Shown here: in pieces, positions 21,558 to 32,640 of the stretch
How positions within the stretch are numbered: the stretch's first letter is position 1
Layout: each line of letters starts with the position of its first letter
Origin: Favolaschia claudopus
Lineage: Eukaryota; Basidiomycota; Agaricomycetes; Agaricales; Mycenaceae
Direction: 5' to 3'
Length of the DNA: 64,000 nucleotides
Assembly (NCBI GenBank): GCA_037176885.1
Contig: JAWWNJ010000003.1
Location: 1,674,001-1,738,000 of the forward strand
Notes under the pieces: model-generated
Seen by the model: only the letters and a program-made list of their open reading frames with translations
What the model was told of the DNA's origin: nothing
Database searches by the model: none
Position numbers and translations under genes: made by a program

Positions 21558-21783
21558 TCTCAAAACCGGACGTCCGTCCTAGACAGAATACACGATTAGC
21601 TCAGCGTCGTGTTAGTTAACAACAACAGCTGAGGAAAAGCTTCGCGCGTGACGTGACGTGACATGTCACCGCTAGCAATGACGCGGTTGGATTCAGAGCA
21701 GCGGAGCCTGAAATCCACTTGCGTCATAGTTGCCTAAAGATAGATTTTAGGTTTGGCTCGCTCGCTTCCCGTTGGTTTCGACA
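21558..21783 (-). repeat. 3' LTR of copia copy 1 (226 bp)
   Basis: It matches the 5' LTR outside that copy's insertion, apart from a 10-bp indel (GCTCGCTTCC region) near its start and a few substitutions. The LTR ends in GA rather than the usual CA, yet the CCAAG duplication fixes the boundary. The small LTR-LTR divergence implies a fairly recent insertion. Confidence 0.85.
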
Positions 21784-23100
21784 CTCCCACTCGAGGTAAA
21801 CCGTAATCCCAAGGCTCTTGCAAACTTCCAATGCTTTTCCCGGGAAAGGGGCTTAGTAAGGATGTCGGCCACCATGTCGTGGGTAGACACGTAGCGAATG
21901 ACGGCCTCGCCTTTTGCCACAATGTCGTCGCGAATGAAGTGGTATTTGCGCTTTATGTGTTTGGTGCGTGCTCGGAATCGTGGGTCTCGACAGAGGATGA
22001 TAGCTGCTTGATTATCACAGAAGAGTTCTGTGGGTCCGCGCTGCTCGTGGCCGACTTCTGCAAAGAAGGTGCGCAACCAGGCTAGGTGCTGCCCAGCGTT
22101 TGACAGTCCAATGTATTCTGACTCGGTCGAGGATAGGGCAACCATGCCTTGCCGTTTGCTGGACCAGCCCAATGCTCCTCGACCAGGTATGAATGCGTAT
22201 CCGGAGGTGGATCGAGAAGTCTCGTCGTCACCAGACCAGTCGGCGTCAGAGAACCCATGGAAGTCAAGATCCCCAGCAATGTCCGAGCCGTCGAAGCACA
22301 ACTCAAGGTCACGAGTGTACTTCATGTAGCGCAGGCTACGCTTTGCAGCTTCCCAGTGGCATGCTTTGGGGTTTGCACTGTACCGTCCAAGCACGCCAAC
22401 AAGGTATGCCAAGTCAGGTCGTGTCCCCTGGACAGCATACTGAATTGAGCCAACCACAGTAGCGTATGACACTGTCTCTCCGTTTATGGTCTGTTGGAGC
22501 AGTGTGGTGTTGTCGACGGGGTCCTCGGCGGTGAGGCGAGGGGTCGTAGCCATTGGAGTCTTTGACGGGTTGCAGTCTGCCATACCGCAACGCTTGAGAA
22601 CAGCGTCAATGTACTTTGTTTGGGAAAGAGAGATAGTGCGTCGCTGTCGGTCCCGTTTGATCTCGATCCCGAGGATGAATGAAGCAGCTCCAAGGTCCCG
22701 CATCTTGAATGTGGATGCGAGGAGAGCTTTTATCTTGTCCATGTATGGACGGGATGAGGCTGCAAGCAGTAGGTCGTCAACATAGACCACCAGGTAACAT
22801 ATCTCCCCTTTCTTTCCCTTGAAGACGTACAGGCATGTCTCCGCGTCCAGCCGGTATGCACCAAGCTCCAGCAGTTTTGCATCGAGAGTGACATTCCACA
22901 CACGACCGGCGTCTTTCAGACCATAGAGGGAACGTTTGAGTCGCCAACAGAACCCCTCTGGAATATCCACTCCCTCCGGCGGTGAGACGTAGATGGCGTC
23001 CTCGATAACACCATTGAGCTATGCGGTGGATACGTCCATCTGATCCAGCTCCAGGTCGTACTTGGCAGCCAGCAAGCAGATGATGCGGCTCGACTCAAGG
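21747..23100 (-). pseudogene. copia RT-RNase H portion, interrupted
   Basis: The frame from about 23100 carries SSRIICLLAAKYDLELDQMD, then a TAG at about 23019-23021 where family members have Tyr or Phe (DVSTA-stop-LNG), then GFCWRLKRSLYGLKDAGRVW. The RT catalytic box is YVDDLLLA, and RNase H motifs follow (SDADWSGD, LSSTESEYIGLS, CDNQAA, KHIKRKYHFIRD). Upstream, the gag-pol frame runs into a different frame at about 23098-23105, where TFAPVANLES-type sequence is expected, so there is also a frameshift. The last codons extend into the 3' LTR. Confidence 0.88.
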
Positions 23101-26100
23101 TTCGCAACGGGGGGTAAAGGTCTCCTTGAGGTTTCCACCCTGCTGTCCAAGATCCCGGGCCACGATACGGAGCTTGTATCGTTCGATGTTTCCCTTGCTG
23201 TCCAGCTTTATGCGCATGACTGGTTTGGTGCTGATTGGTTTGACTCCAGCGGGTGTGGGGACGATCTCATAGACATCGTTCTCAGCCAAGTTGCCCATCT
23301 CCTTAGCAAGCGCAGCCCTCCACTTTTCAGCGTCTGGTCCGCTGAATGCCTCAGTAAGTGTAGCAGGAGTAGGGATTTCACTCGGGCCGCTATTGGCTAC
23401 GCCAGCAAAGAAGGCATCGTCAATATCAATGAGCTCGACTTCGGGTTCTTCCTCAATGATTTGTGGAAGGTCGGCGACTTGGAGGGGAGGGGATTCTGGC
23501 TCGGCCGGCTGAGGCAGCGGTTCGGGTTTCCGGAGCTGCTGAGGGCCATCTGACTTTTGTAGAAGGTTTCGGTTTCGATCTGCTGGTTTTCTGACACGTT
23601 CTCCTCGTCGGAGCATGGGCTCGTCAGGCTTTGGCAGAGCTGGGACTGGTACCGGTGGCGCGACAACGGTGAGTAGTGGACGTGGTGACGCAATGGGATT
23701 TTTCCTGCAGGCAATGTGCTCAGAGATGGAGGTAGGGTTTACTGGGACAGGAATGCGAGAGGGTGTTTCGCGTTTTACTGTGCTGATAGTCTCTGTGTCT
23801 GTCTCCCCCCCTTGCCGAATGGAAAAAGTCTCTGGTGCTCCCACTGGCTCGACATCGTCAATCACGCTCCCACTGTCTGAAGGCTCCCTCTCCTGTTCAG
23901 GACGGAACAAGAACTCCCACTGAGTTTGGGGCGCAGGGTCCTGAAGGATAGAGGTGTCTGCTTCCCCTGTCTCATCGAAGCGGACATGTCGGCTGTGAAA
24001 GATAGCCTTGGTCTCTACATCCAGGAGGCGATACGCCTTTTTCCCATCCCCCACATCACCATTACCATAGCCGAGCATGATGCACCGGCGGCCACGGTTT
24101 GAGAACTTCCCGACGCGCTTGTCCTTTGGTATCAATGCGTATCCCGTGCAGCCAAACGGTCGGAACTGAATGGTGTCAACCTTTCGCTTGAACAGGGTCT
24201 CATATGGTGGTACACCGTTGTTGGAGGAGTATGGCCGGCGTCCGAGAACGTAGGAGGCACAGCTCATGGCTTCCTTCCAGAGGTTTTGTGGGCGGCCTGA
24301 ATCGATGAGCATGGTGAGGGCGGTGGAAACGAGCGTCTGATTTGCTCGTTCAGCTACACCATTCTGCTCGGGTGTGTCTGCGGCCGTTGTGTGATGGATG
24401 ATTCCGCTGGCTTTCAATTCTGCCTCCAGTTCGTTGGAGGTGAACTCCCCCCCGTTGTCAGTGCGCCAGAAGTCAATGAAGTTTTCGGAGAATATGATCT
24501 CCTCGATCTCCTCCTCAAAGAAGGCTTGCACATCCACCTTCCACTGTTTGAAGGCAGCGTGCACGTCGCTCTTCTTCTTGAGGTAGAGTACCCAATCAAA
24601 GCCACTGTGATCGTCAAGGAATGTAATCCAGTAACGATACCCGTCTCGAGACTGTGGGCTGACCGGTCCACCGACGTCGCTATGTATGATTTGTAGTGGG
24701 CGTGTTGCCCGCTGACGTCCCTCAGTTGGGAACGGCTGCTTGCGCATCTTTCCCTGAGCACAGGCATGACAGAATTTAGGGGTACCAGTGGTGCGCTCTA
24801 CACCCTTTAGGTGTCCTTTCCTGACCATACGCTCGAGGCTGTCTATCCCCACATGTGCCATGCGGCGGTGGAGGAGGTTAATGTCAACGGCAGCAAGCGC
24901 ACATTCCTCCTGGACCACCGGCTCCGCAGTCAAATGATATAGCCCTTGGTCATGGTTGACCTCAAGAACGACATCACCATTGCGGTCGAGGACGTGACCG
25001 CCTGTCCGCCCAAAGATCGAAGTCAGGTTACCCTGTTGAGCTAGCTTCTGGACGGAGATGAGGGAGATCTGGAATGAGGGAATGTATAGGACGTTTGAGA
25101 GTGTTAGGAGCGTCTGTTTGCCTCTGACAGTGCTGAGGAGCTGGATTTCCCCAATTCCCGTTGCATCAGCGAATGAGTCATCCCCAAAACGTACTTTTCT
25201 TGGGGGGTCAAGCTGCTGGAAACTCTTAGCTATGAACCACTCCAGGACTGGTACCATGTGTGTTGACGCGCCGGTGTCAAGGACTCTCGCGTAGACGAGG
25301 GCAGGTGTCGTTTCACTCGCAGCATAAGCTCCAATGCGTTTTGCAAGGTCCTTCGATACAGAGTTTCCGAACGCAGTAACATAATGTCCGCTCTCTTCGC
25401 CTCCTGCATTCAATGCCTTCGCCCCATCCTCCTCCGCCTTCTTTTTGAGGTCGCGGCAGTCCTTGGTGTCATGATAGCAAAGGCCGTGGACTTGGCACTT
25501 CTTCGTCGGGCCACCGGTTTTCTTCCCTTTGTAGTTCGTCGACGGAGACGGAGCTGCAGCTGCAGCTGCAAGCGCAGACTCCTGCGGGCCAGTGATGATG
25601 GGGTTTCCCAACTCGGCTCTGATGCGCTGCTCAGCTTCGGAGAACTTGAGCTTTCCGCCCTGGGGAACACTGTTGACGGTCTGGGAGACGAACAGTCTCC
25701 ACCCGGTTGTGTCCGGCAGTGATTTGAGCAGGATCCATGCCATGAACTCATCATCGACCGGCCGGGACATACTTGTCAGAGTCAGGCTGCCCGATCGAAG
25801 TTTGGTGAGGTGGTCGTCGAGCTTGGTGGAAGGGTCCCACTTGGCCTCTAGCAGTTGGACCAGGGTTAAGAAAGCAGTGGCACCAACGTTGACCTTCTCG
25901 TACTCCTTGACAATGGCGTCCCAGGTTTCCTTTGCGCCAGTGAGATGAGCGACGGATATGAGAATGGGGTTGGAGATGAACTTGTGGATGATACCACGAG
26001 CTCGGGCATCGCGTACGCGGAAAGAGTCGCGGATAGCGCTGGTGGAAGTGGTTACGGCTCCATTCGGCTGTTCTGTCTTAGCGTCACTTAGCGTCACTTT

Positions 26101-26345
26101 GGAGCACTTGGGAAAAATTCCACGCCAAACTTTTGGTGAGAAATATTCTCAAGTGACGTCAAGTGCTCCGAAGTGACGCAACCGAATGGAGCCTACGACA
26201 CCATAGATGGCAGAGACAGTGCTGGCAGATGCGGCTGCAGTTTCTGCGGCCGCCTGAGTCGCCGCGTTGTCCTCCCCTTGCTGTTGAGCTGTGTAGCGTC
26301 CGGCTAGCGTTGCGCAGTGAAACTGGCGTCGTACGAGGGCCCGTA
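23095..26345 (-). pseudogene. copia gag-protease-integrase portion, damaged
   Basis: From gag (FISNPILISVAHLTGAKETW) it continues to a zinc-knuckle-like CQVHGLCYHDTKDC, the protease active site DTGAS, the integrase zinc finger (HRRMAHVG ... CHACAQGK), and the catalytic core with SDVGGPVSPQSRDGYRYW, FWRTDNGGEF and NGVAERANQT. A proline-rich spacer leads to RT. Relative to copy 2 this copy has lost 178 bp covering the gag ATG and first 39 codons (junction near 26265-26275), and the MITE at 26056-26193 interrupts gag, so the open frame that seems to start at 26097 begins inside the MITE and is not a natural start. Confidence 0.88.
26056..26193. mobile_element. PIF/Harbinger-like MITE in copia gag, 138 bp
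   Basis: The ends are GGCTCCATTCGG, inverted, with TAC duplicated on both sides (26053-26055 and 26194-26196). Copy 2 of the same retrotransposon has the uninterrupted site (GGTGTCGTAACCACTTCC at about 43252-43269), which proves both the insertion and its exact limits. A 3-bp duplication and GGNTCCNTTCGG ends suggest PIF/Harbinger, similar to the TAA-flanked element at 15646. Confidence 0.85.
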
Positions 26346-26348
26346 ACC

Positions 26349-27404
26349 TCTCAAAACCGGACGTCCGTCCTAGACAGAATACACGATTAGCTCAGCGTCG
26401 TGTTAGTTAACAGCAACAGCTGAGGAAGAGCTTCGCGCGTGACGTGACGTGACATGTCACCGCTAGCGATGACAGGAGTGGGGCTTATGCGCCAAAAGGC
26501 TTTTCAAGAAAAGGTCCGATCCTGAGGCGGACGGAAATGGCCGGAAAATTGGCTCTACGTCCGATACGAATGCGTACGAAATTGACGGAAAAATGTGCGA
26601 CGTCCGATAAATGACGCGGACGGAGATGGCCGGTCGCATCTGAGGTCCGATCAGCTGGCGTACACTTTTAAGAGGTCGACCCAAGTCGACCATGCACTGA
26701 CAATGTGCAGAATAAAAGTATTCGATATCTACTAGAACACGCGAACTACCTTCCGCTCTACCTTCTGTCTTTTTTTCAGACTTTGTAGTTGCGCCCCCCA
26801 TGTTTTCAGTAAACGACGTGATTCTTTTCTCGCTTGCATCATACAAAATCACTCAACAGTCTCTTCCCAAGCTCCCGAAGGCTACCCCCACACGATGGCC
26901 ACACTTTGTGCTGCCTCTCTTGGCGTATTTAACACGATGCACATGAAGGCAGCAGCTTTCTAAGCTGCTGTTCGTGCCATTGGGCAGGGCTTGAAGGACA
27001 ATAACGCCGGGGAGGATATGGCGGGAGAAGAGGCAGAGCTGCCGGAGAGCGAGGAAGCAGCGTAGCATGTCTTACAGTAGAGTATTCACCATAAATGCTG
27101 ACGGAAACGTCGATTTTCCAAGTCCTATCTGTAATGCTGACGGACTTGTGCCGTACAGAGGTCCGATCTGTTTGGCGGACGAAGAGGAGCAAAATTTGAG
27201 CTACCCGATCACAATGCGTACGAAAATGGCGCAAAAACAATTGTACGGAAACACCAAAAATGGGCGGTTTCGGATCGGACCTTTCTGAGCATAAGCCCCA
27301 CTCCTGCGATGACGCGGTTGGATTCAGAGCAGCGGAGCCTGAAATCCACTTGCGTCATAGTTGCCTAAAGATAGATTTTAGGTTTGGCTCCGTTGGTTTC
27401 GACA
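26349..27404 (-). repeat. 5' LTR of copia copy 1, split by an 832-bp insertion
   Basis: The LTR sequence runs 26349-26473 and resumes at 27306-27404; 8 bp (GCGATGAC) are duplicated at the insertion. Taken together it is 216 bp, 10 bp shorter than the 3' LTR because of the indel noted there. Confidence 0.88.
26474..27305. mobile_element. 8-bp-TSD DNA element (hAT-like), 832 bp, nested in the LTR
   Basis: The 17-bp terminal inverted repeats AGGAGTGGGGCTTATGC are perfect, and the element is flanked by the exact 8-bp duplication GCGATGAC (26466-26473 and 27306-27313). GGTCCGAT / GCGGACGG motifs recur near both ends as subterminal repeats. No transposase is encoded. An 8-bp duplication fits hAT best; the ends do not show the usual hAT CAGGG start, so superfamily is uncertain. 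A fragment of the same family lies at 47318-47438. Confidence 0.85.
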
Positions 27405-27409
27405 CCAAG

Positions 27410-27955
27410 AGTATCGCAAACTTGTTTTAAATCAATACCTGCATCTGTTAGTCCGCTAGAACGGTTGCAATATGCAGATTTTGGCCAGTTTGAGCCATTT
27501 TTGGCATTTTCTGCTGATTTTGGCCAACTTCACGGCCCTCTAGCACCGGAACGAGCTGTCCTAACTAAGTTGAGCATCAATTTGGTACCATTGGGTCTTC
27601 ATTTGGGTGCACTCGCTTTGTTAAAAAAAAATTCCCCCGAGTCGTTGAAATTTCCCAAATATATATGGGTTTACATAAGCGCAAAAATCGTGTTTTATTA
27701 ATGAAATCAATGCATTTTGATGGATGTGATGTGCCTATAAATTGTCTACCGGCCAGTTACACACATCTAGCACTTGAAATCCCCCAAAAATGTTTTCTGG
27801 GCGGCAAGAACCGGTCGGAACTGCGTGACCATCACTTATTTCGAGCACGAGTATTGATTGTATACTGATCTATATTGATTGCGGATTGCATACAGTAATT
27901 ATCAGACACTTTGGTATCTTGTCTCCGGGGTTCTCCCGCAAGTCACTGGAGGCAC
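27410..27955. other. no recognisable gene
   Basis: Intergenic. 27780-27850 shares repeat sequence with 21300-21380 in inverted orientation. Confidence 0.35.
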
Positions 27956-28740
27956 TTATGAGATGTTCAACTCTATGCCTTTGCTGCTACCAATTGTGCG
28001 CTGACATTTGGCACCACCTTTGGAGCGTACTTTGAAGACAAAACAAGAAGAAAAAGAAAAAAAAAAATCAGCGATTCATTTACCGCTAAAAGAAAATGGG
28101 ATAACTCACAATGTCTATTCACAGCATCACTTCTCGGAAACTGCTTCCCACACCCCTCACACGCAAACAGCCTATAGTTATAGTTTGAATGTAATTGCTC
28201 ATGCCTCTGACAATCATTCCGCCTCGCGAAGCCCTTTCCGCACCCAGGAAGGCTGCACAAAAATGGGCGCTCCTCATGATGGCTCCGTATATGCCCCTTT
28301 AAATTGTAGCTCCTCGTAAACGTCGACCCGCACCCCGGCACAAAACACACGAGCGTCGCCTCTTGCTTCCGTCTTCTATGGGATGCTTCCCGCGTGCGCA
28401 CGGTCGTGACGTTTTGCTTGGAGACAATTGGGGGCAGGGTGTCCGCATGATTGTTGAGAGGCGGAAGTGCGGAGGAACACGGGCCGTGAGGCTGTACGTC
28501 CGCGTAGGCTGCACAGAAAGAAGGGGAGACCCGTTTTGGATTTTGGTCCCTCCGTGACCGTCGCCCCGGACCTGACGACGGCGACTCGACGGGGAGGCGG
28601 CGCTGCTTGAGGAAGTAGGCGTCGGGCGTCAAGTTGACGGGACCCGCTAAACAAAGCCTGCCGCCCAAGTCAAGCGATTTGAGCTGTTCGGCGCCAATAA
28701 GTTCAAAGCTGCTTCCAGGTTGCCTGGTCCCGCGGAGCAA
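27956..28740 (-). CDS. C2H2 zinc-finger protein, probable transcription factor
   Basis: Exon 1 (to 28110) and exon 2 (28029-27956) are separated by a 79-nt intron (28030-28109, GTGAGT ... TTCAAAG). Fingers in order are CFVPGCGSTFTRSYNLKGHI..HH, CSLPGCGKGFARRNDCQRH..LH and CEGCGKQFPRSDAVNRHLRS; the splice replaces an out-of-place tail with RHLRSKGGAKC, the usual ending of this fungal group. A basic, Ser/Pro-rich region precedes the fingers. DNA binding in the nucleus is expected. The start is unresolved: the frame is open upstream of 28740 without an in-frame ATG, so at least one more 5' exon is likely, perhaps in the 28800-29170 region. Confidence 0.78.
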
Positions 28741-28792
28741 AAATGGGGACGCGCCGTGAAGCTGATGTTGTGGTGGCTCATCTGCCCATGAA

Positions 28793-29170
28793 TCAGCATG
28801 ATTCCATTATGAGATACATATGAGTTTTTGCACAACTCCGAGATGGTCGCTGTACCACTATCTTCTCCAGAAACAAGAAATAATACGCACGCGGAGTCGT
28901 CTCGAGAGGAAAGGTAGTGGACACAACAGAGCGCAGATGCCAACCGAAACCGACGAGGCCCTGGCCCATCAGAGCGTTGATCCAAGATACTTCATTATCA
29001 TCGGGGTTTGGCGGTGAATCGTGCGACAGGGCCAGACCACGGAGGGGAAAAGGGTCTGTTCCCCAAACTGGGTAGCCAGTCATTTTGTCGAAGCTCTGGG
29101 CAACGCTTGGGCCAAGATTGAAGACGCCTTTCAATTTGCCTTGCCAGTGCCACCGTAACCAAGGATGTGC
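28793..29170 (-). other. open frame of unknown function upstream of the zinc-finger gene
   Basis: A frame of about 125 codons without a clear ATG contains KGVFNLGPSVAQSFDKMTGY and PDDNEVSWINALMGQGLVG. The composition is protein-like, unlike the shadows around it. It may hold a 5' exon of the zinc-finger gene or a separate gene fragment. I do not recognise a domain. Confidence 0.28.
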
Positions 29171-29199
29171 CGGTGTTTAAGCCGGCCCTAGTGCTACGG

Positions 29200-31085
29200 A
29201 AAGGTACAGAATATAAGGTGAGTAAGAGATATACGGATCAACATATGATAAAGTGGTCGGGCTGGGTATAGCTATCAGGGGCTTCGGTCGCTATCCTACA
29301 ACAGAACAGGGCGGAAGAAGTTGATGTAAAATTCTCGGTATGGTTACTTATGAATACGGCAAAGTATACCTCCCTGCTCTAAACATTCAATAGCAATAGC
29401 TGGAAACCCATGAACTCAGTGCCTGTAGCCTCAGCCAGGGAGGGGGTCAATCAGTGCAACACATGCTTCCATCAGACCAGTGTTGCCGAAAGATCAGCAG
29501 GAACAGTACGGCATTAACAACCATTTATCACGGCTTCATCGATCACATCAGAAGTTACGATACCCATCAAAAGTGCAAGAGCACAGCTTATTGCTTTTCG
29601 GTGACGGCTCTGATAAGGGGGGAGCAAGCTCCCCCAATGAACTTCATGTTCCCCCGGCTCTGTGCCGAGATTGCCCAAGCATTTACGACAGCATTCACAC
29701 GGGCTCCACAACTCCCTCACACAAATACATGAGGTGCTGCGGAACGCCTCTCACGCCTCTTGTCTGTGCTTCGCCTGCTGCTTCTTCGTCGTCGCCCTCG
29801 CATCGCAATGCTGCAACGCACAGGCTCGCTTCTCCGCTGTCCCGCTTTCGCCATATTGACATGAAGTCGGCCGCTGAATTGTACGCCGGGCGCTTGACCA
29901 CTGGTTTCATTGCAGTGTGAGGTGTACGAGGAGTCGAGGACCGAGCCAATGAACCGCCTGGTGAGTTGCCATGCTCGAAATTTCGAGTCTTATCTCTTAT
30001 CTGAACTCTCTCGAGTCAGTTTCTATTTGCCGCCATTCAAGGCTCTTATCTGTGCGTTACCAGTCTGTTTCATATGGATTGAGCACTAACGGCTGCTCTC
30101 CAAGTGCTGTGTGGTAGCGGGTATGATTTCTATGGTACGTTTGTTTTGTGCCAAGTCACAACTTCAGCATCCGCTCATAAATGTCGACCAGGCTTGATTT
30201 GAAATCTCGGATTTGGCGGCAATTCCATTGTAGGGCGCTGGGGAGGCGTTGAGTAGGGCTCAGCCTTTGTCATTAATATTGTCCATGAATATATATCTTT
30301 TGCCACAATACGCAAGCCCTAAGTATCTAAATGTAATCTAAATGCGCTGTAATGCACGGTATGGCTTATATGAGCCTTAATCCCCCATAATCCCAAGGGT
30401 GGATTATACGCGCTTGAATGGTCTACACCTATGCGCTATAATCCCCTTATTGATTATCGGCTTATGGCGGCTTGGACTGGCTTACGAGCCGGTATAAGCA
30501 GTTCAGGATTTTTCCGACAATAAAGGCATGTCATGTTCAGTTTCTACATTAGCTGCCTCTAAAATTCGGCGGGTTTCAAAAGTCCTACAAAAACATTGGA
30601 GCCAGCCGCTTTCCACAAACGCTCTAATAATATTATCTGTCTCGCTTTTGCTCTGTAGGGGTCCTCGGGCCCTTCGCTCCCTCGCGCGGTCTACACGTAG
30701 CCCTTCGAGATTCGCTCGTTGTGGTTGCTCCGGGGTCACTCAGTGCCCTCGGTTTGCTTCCTGCTGCGTTCGGGTTCGACTGGTCGTGCGTTCCGACGCG
30801 TTTGGCCTCGACTCGGCTTTTTCCGTCTCCTCGATTTAGGAGCGGCATTGGCCGAAGGCAATTTCAGACCAGGACAGCCGAACCCCCCACAAACACGCAC
30901 AAAATACGCTAGGTTAATATCGAATATTTACCCCGGAGTTCAAGTCCGAAGGACCTGAACTCATCCCCTCCGTCATCGGTGCATCTTCGAATAGCACGAT
31001 CTACCTTGCTGCCAGCTCAGGAAAGCCGAGCTTGCGAGGCGACCTGAGCGAAAGGCAAGGCAGAGAGTCGCGCACGGATGCACGG
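29200..31085. other. gene-poor region
   Basis: No recognised protein. A plus-strand frame at 29480-29920 has no domain features. A hairpin GGGGGAGC/GCTCCCCC lies near 29618-29635. Around 30360-30490 the motifs GGATTAT / ATAATCC alternate in both orientations, suggesting an eroded fold-back. Confidence 0.35.
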
Positions 31086-31173
31086 TGTCGAAACCAACGG
31101 GAAGCAAACCTGAAATCTATCTTTAGGCAACTATGACGCAAGTGGATTTCAGGCTCCGCAACTCTGAATCCAA
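31086..31173 (+). repeat. truncated copia LTR fragment
   Basis: It starts TGTCGAAACCAACGGGAAGC and matches the first 85 or so bp of the copia LTR, but in the orientation opposite to copy 1. The remainder of the LTR is missing; LINE sequence follows shortly after. Confidence 0.75.
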
Positions 31174-31239
31174 ACTGACGTGGGGATTAGTCACGATGTC
31201 ACAGTCACAAACATTTCCCACCACCAACCACAACGCAGT

Positions 31240-32640
31240 AATTAGGATAGCTGCGAGACGTTGGACCTTATCTAGACGCTTTGCAAACCCGACACTACCA
31301 CGACGAGTATTGGATCCCAGGGAGGTGGATATCGGGCAAAACCAAGTGTCGAGACCGTAAGTCATCTTGACTACACTCTCATAGAGGCGTTTGACATTAT
31401 TTGTGCGGGACGCTATCCGCACCACTGCCAATGACTACCTAGACAACCATGCCCACAACATACCCATGGAACTGCGCCTCAACCAAATCTGCTTCAAAGC
31501 AGCTGCACGCATCTGCACCCTCCCCCCCTCCCATCCCCTTCACTCAGTCGTAAAACGCGCCGCACGATTTCACTCCATTCGCCGTCATCGTTCATCCTTA
31601 CACAACCTCGTGCACACATTCCAACTCCACCCCAAGAATTTCGAAACCATCCAGCCTTTCCCTGTCGCTCCCGCCTGGCAACCGCGCCTCACGTTGATAT
31701 CGCACCCAACAAAAATATTGCGTTGGAACGCGCCCTCGTGCGACACCGCGACTTCGATTGATGTGTATACATCGACGGATCAGGACTCGACAACCGCATT
31801 GGCGCCGCATGCATCACGGACCAACGAGATGACTCGTTCAACCGCCACCTCCACCTCGGTTCCATTGAGGACCACACTGTCTTTGAGTCCGAGGTTGTCG
31901 GCGCCATCCTCGCACTCTCCTCCATCCCATCCCATCCCATCCCTCCCCCACATCAACCGTATCTTCCTCGGTATCAATAATCAAAGCGCCATCCGTGCCC
32001 TCCAACACCCTAAACAACAACCGGCCCAATACCTTCTCCTTGCTTTCCACGTAGAGCTAGAGAAGCTACAGAACCGAAATCCCCAGTATTGAAGGGCCTG
32101 ACACAGCGGGAGCTCAACGCCCTCCGCGACCCGGTTTCCCGCCTACCCTTTGAACTATCGTCACATCCGCCTGCAACTACACATTGGATGGGCCCCGGGC
32201 CGCGTCGACTTCCCACCGAACGAACGCGTCGACGGTGAAGCCAAAATAGCGGCTCAGAACGACCACTCACCTCACCCGCACATACCTTCCCTCCTACTCT
32301 CTCCCCTACCCCGCAGCGTTGCGGCTGCCAAAGCCGCCTTTCTATCCAGAACCACCACTCTTTGGACAAACATTTGGAAGACATCCCCGCGCTATGTATG
32401 CCAAAGTTGCCAACGCCGAGAAGACGTCTCCCATTACATACTTTCATGCTCACGATATAAGTAACCAACAACGCTCCCTCCTCCGTTCCGCACTCGGTCG
32501 TAAGGCCACCTCCTTAGGTTATCTCCTCAGCCACGAAAAAGGCATCCGCCACCTCCTCCGCTACATCCACGATACTAACCGTTTCCCCATCTACCACGAC
32601 TCCCCTCCCACCGATCCGACATGAATTCCCACAGAATTAG
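31240..32640 (+). mobile_element. LINE retrotransposon 3' end with inverted 5' segment (dead)
   Basis: On the plus strand, from about 31405, the frame carries the C-terminal part of ORF2: RTTANDYLDNHAHNIPMELR, HPLHSVVKRAARFH, an RNase H region (VYIDGSGLDNRIGAA ... FESEVVGAILALSS ... NNQSAIRAL) and a C-terminal zinc motif CQSCQRREDVSHYILSC, ending near 32624. The part of ORF2 that should precede it (NVKRLYESVVKMTYGLDTWF ... KVQRLAAILIT) is present but on the minus strand, at about 31395 down to 31240. The pieces are frameshifted relative to one another. This arrangement matches a 5'-inverted, 5'-truncated LINE insertion. Confidence 0.82.

Larger units (their letters stand above)
21558..27404 (-). 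mobile_element. Ty1/copia LTR retrotransposon, copy 1, full-length but dead
   Basis: The element lies on the minus strand. It is bounded by LTRs that start TGTCGAAACC and end GGTTTTGAGA, and by an exact 5-bp duplication CCAAG (21553-21557 and 27405-27409). Without the insertions it would be about 4.9-5.0 kb. A purine tract (GAGTGGGAG on the minus strand, about 21784-21792) precedes the 3' LTR. Domain order is gag, protease, integrase, reverse transcriptase, RNase H, which defines copia. Damage: a deletion at the gag start, a MITE in gag, a frameshift and stop before the RT catalytic region, and an 832-bp element in the 5' LTR. Confidence 0.93.

Noticed and set aside
23095..26097. intact 1000-aa retrotransposon polyprotein starting at 26097
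   Set aside because: The apparent start codon lies within the inserted MITE and the frame ends by a frameshift before the RT catalytic region, so this is not a natural protein.
28647..28985. 112-aa minus-strand frame as the start of the zinc-finger protein
   Set aside because: It is in a different frame from the zinc-finger exon and no splice junction that I could find joins them.
31123..31431. separate minus-strand gene
   Set aside because: The sequence is LINE ORF2 and is explained as the inverted 5' segment of the LINE copy.
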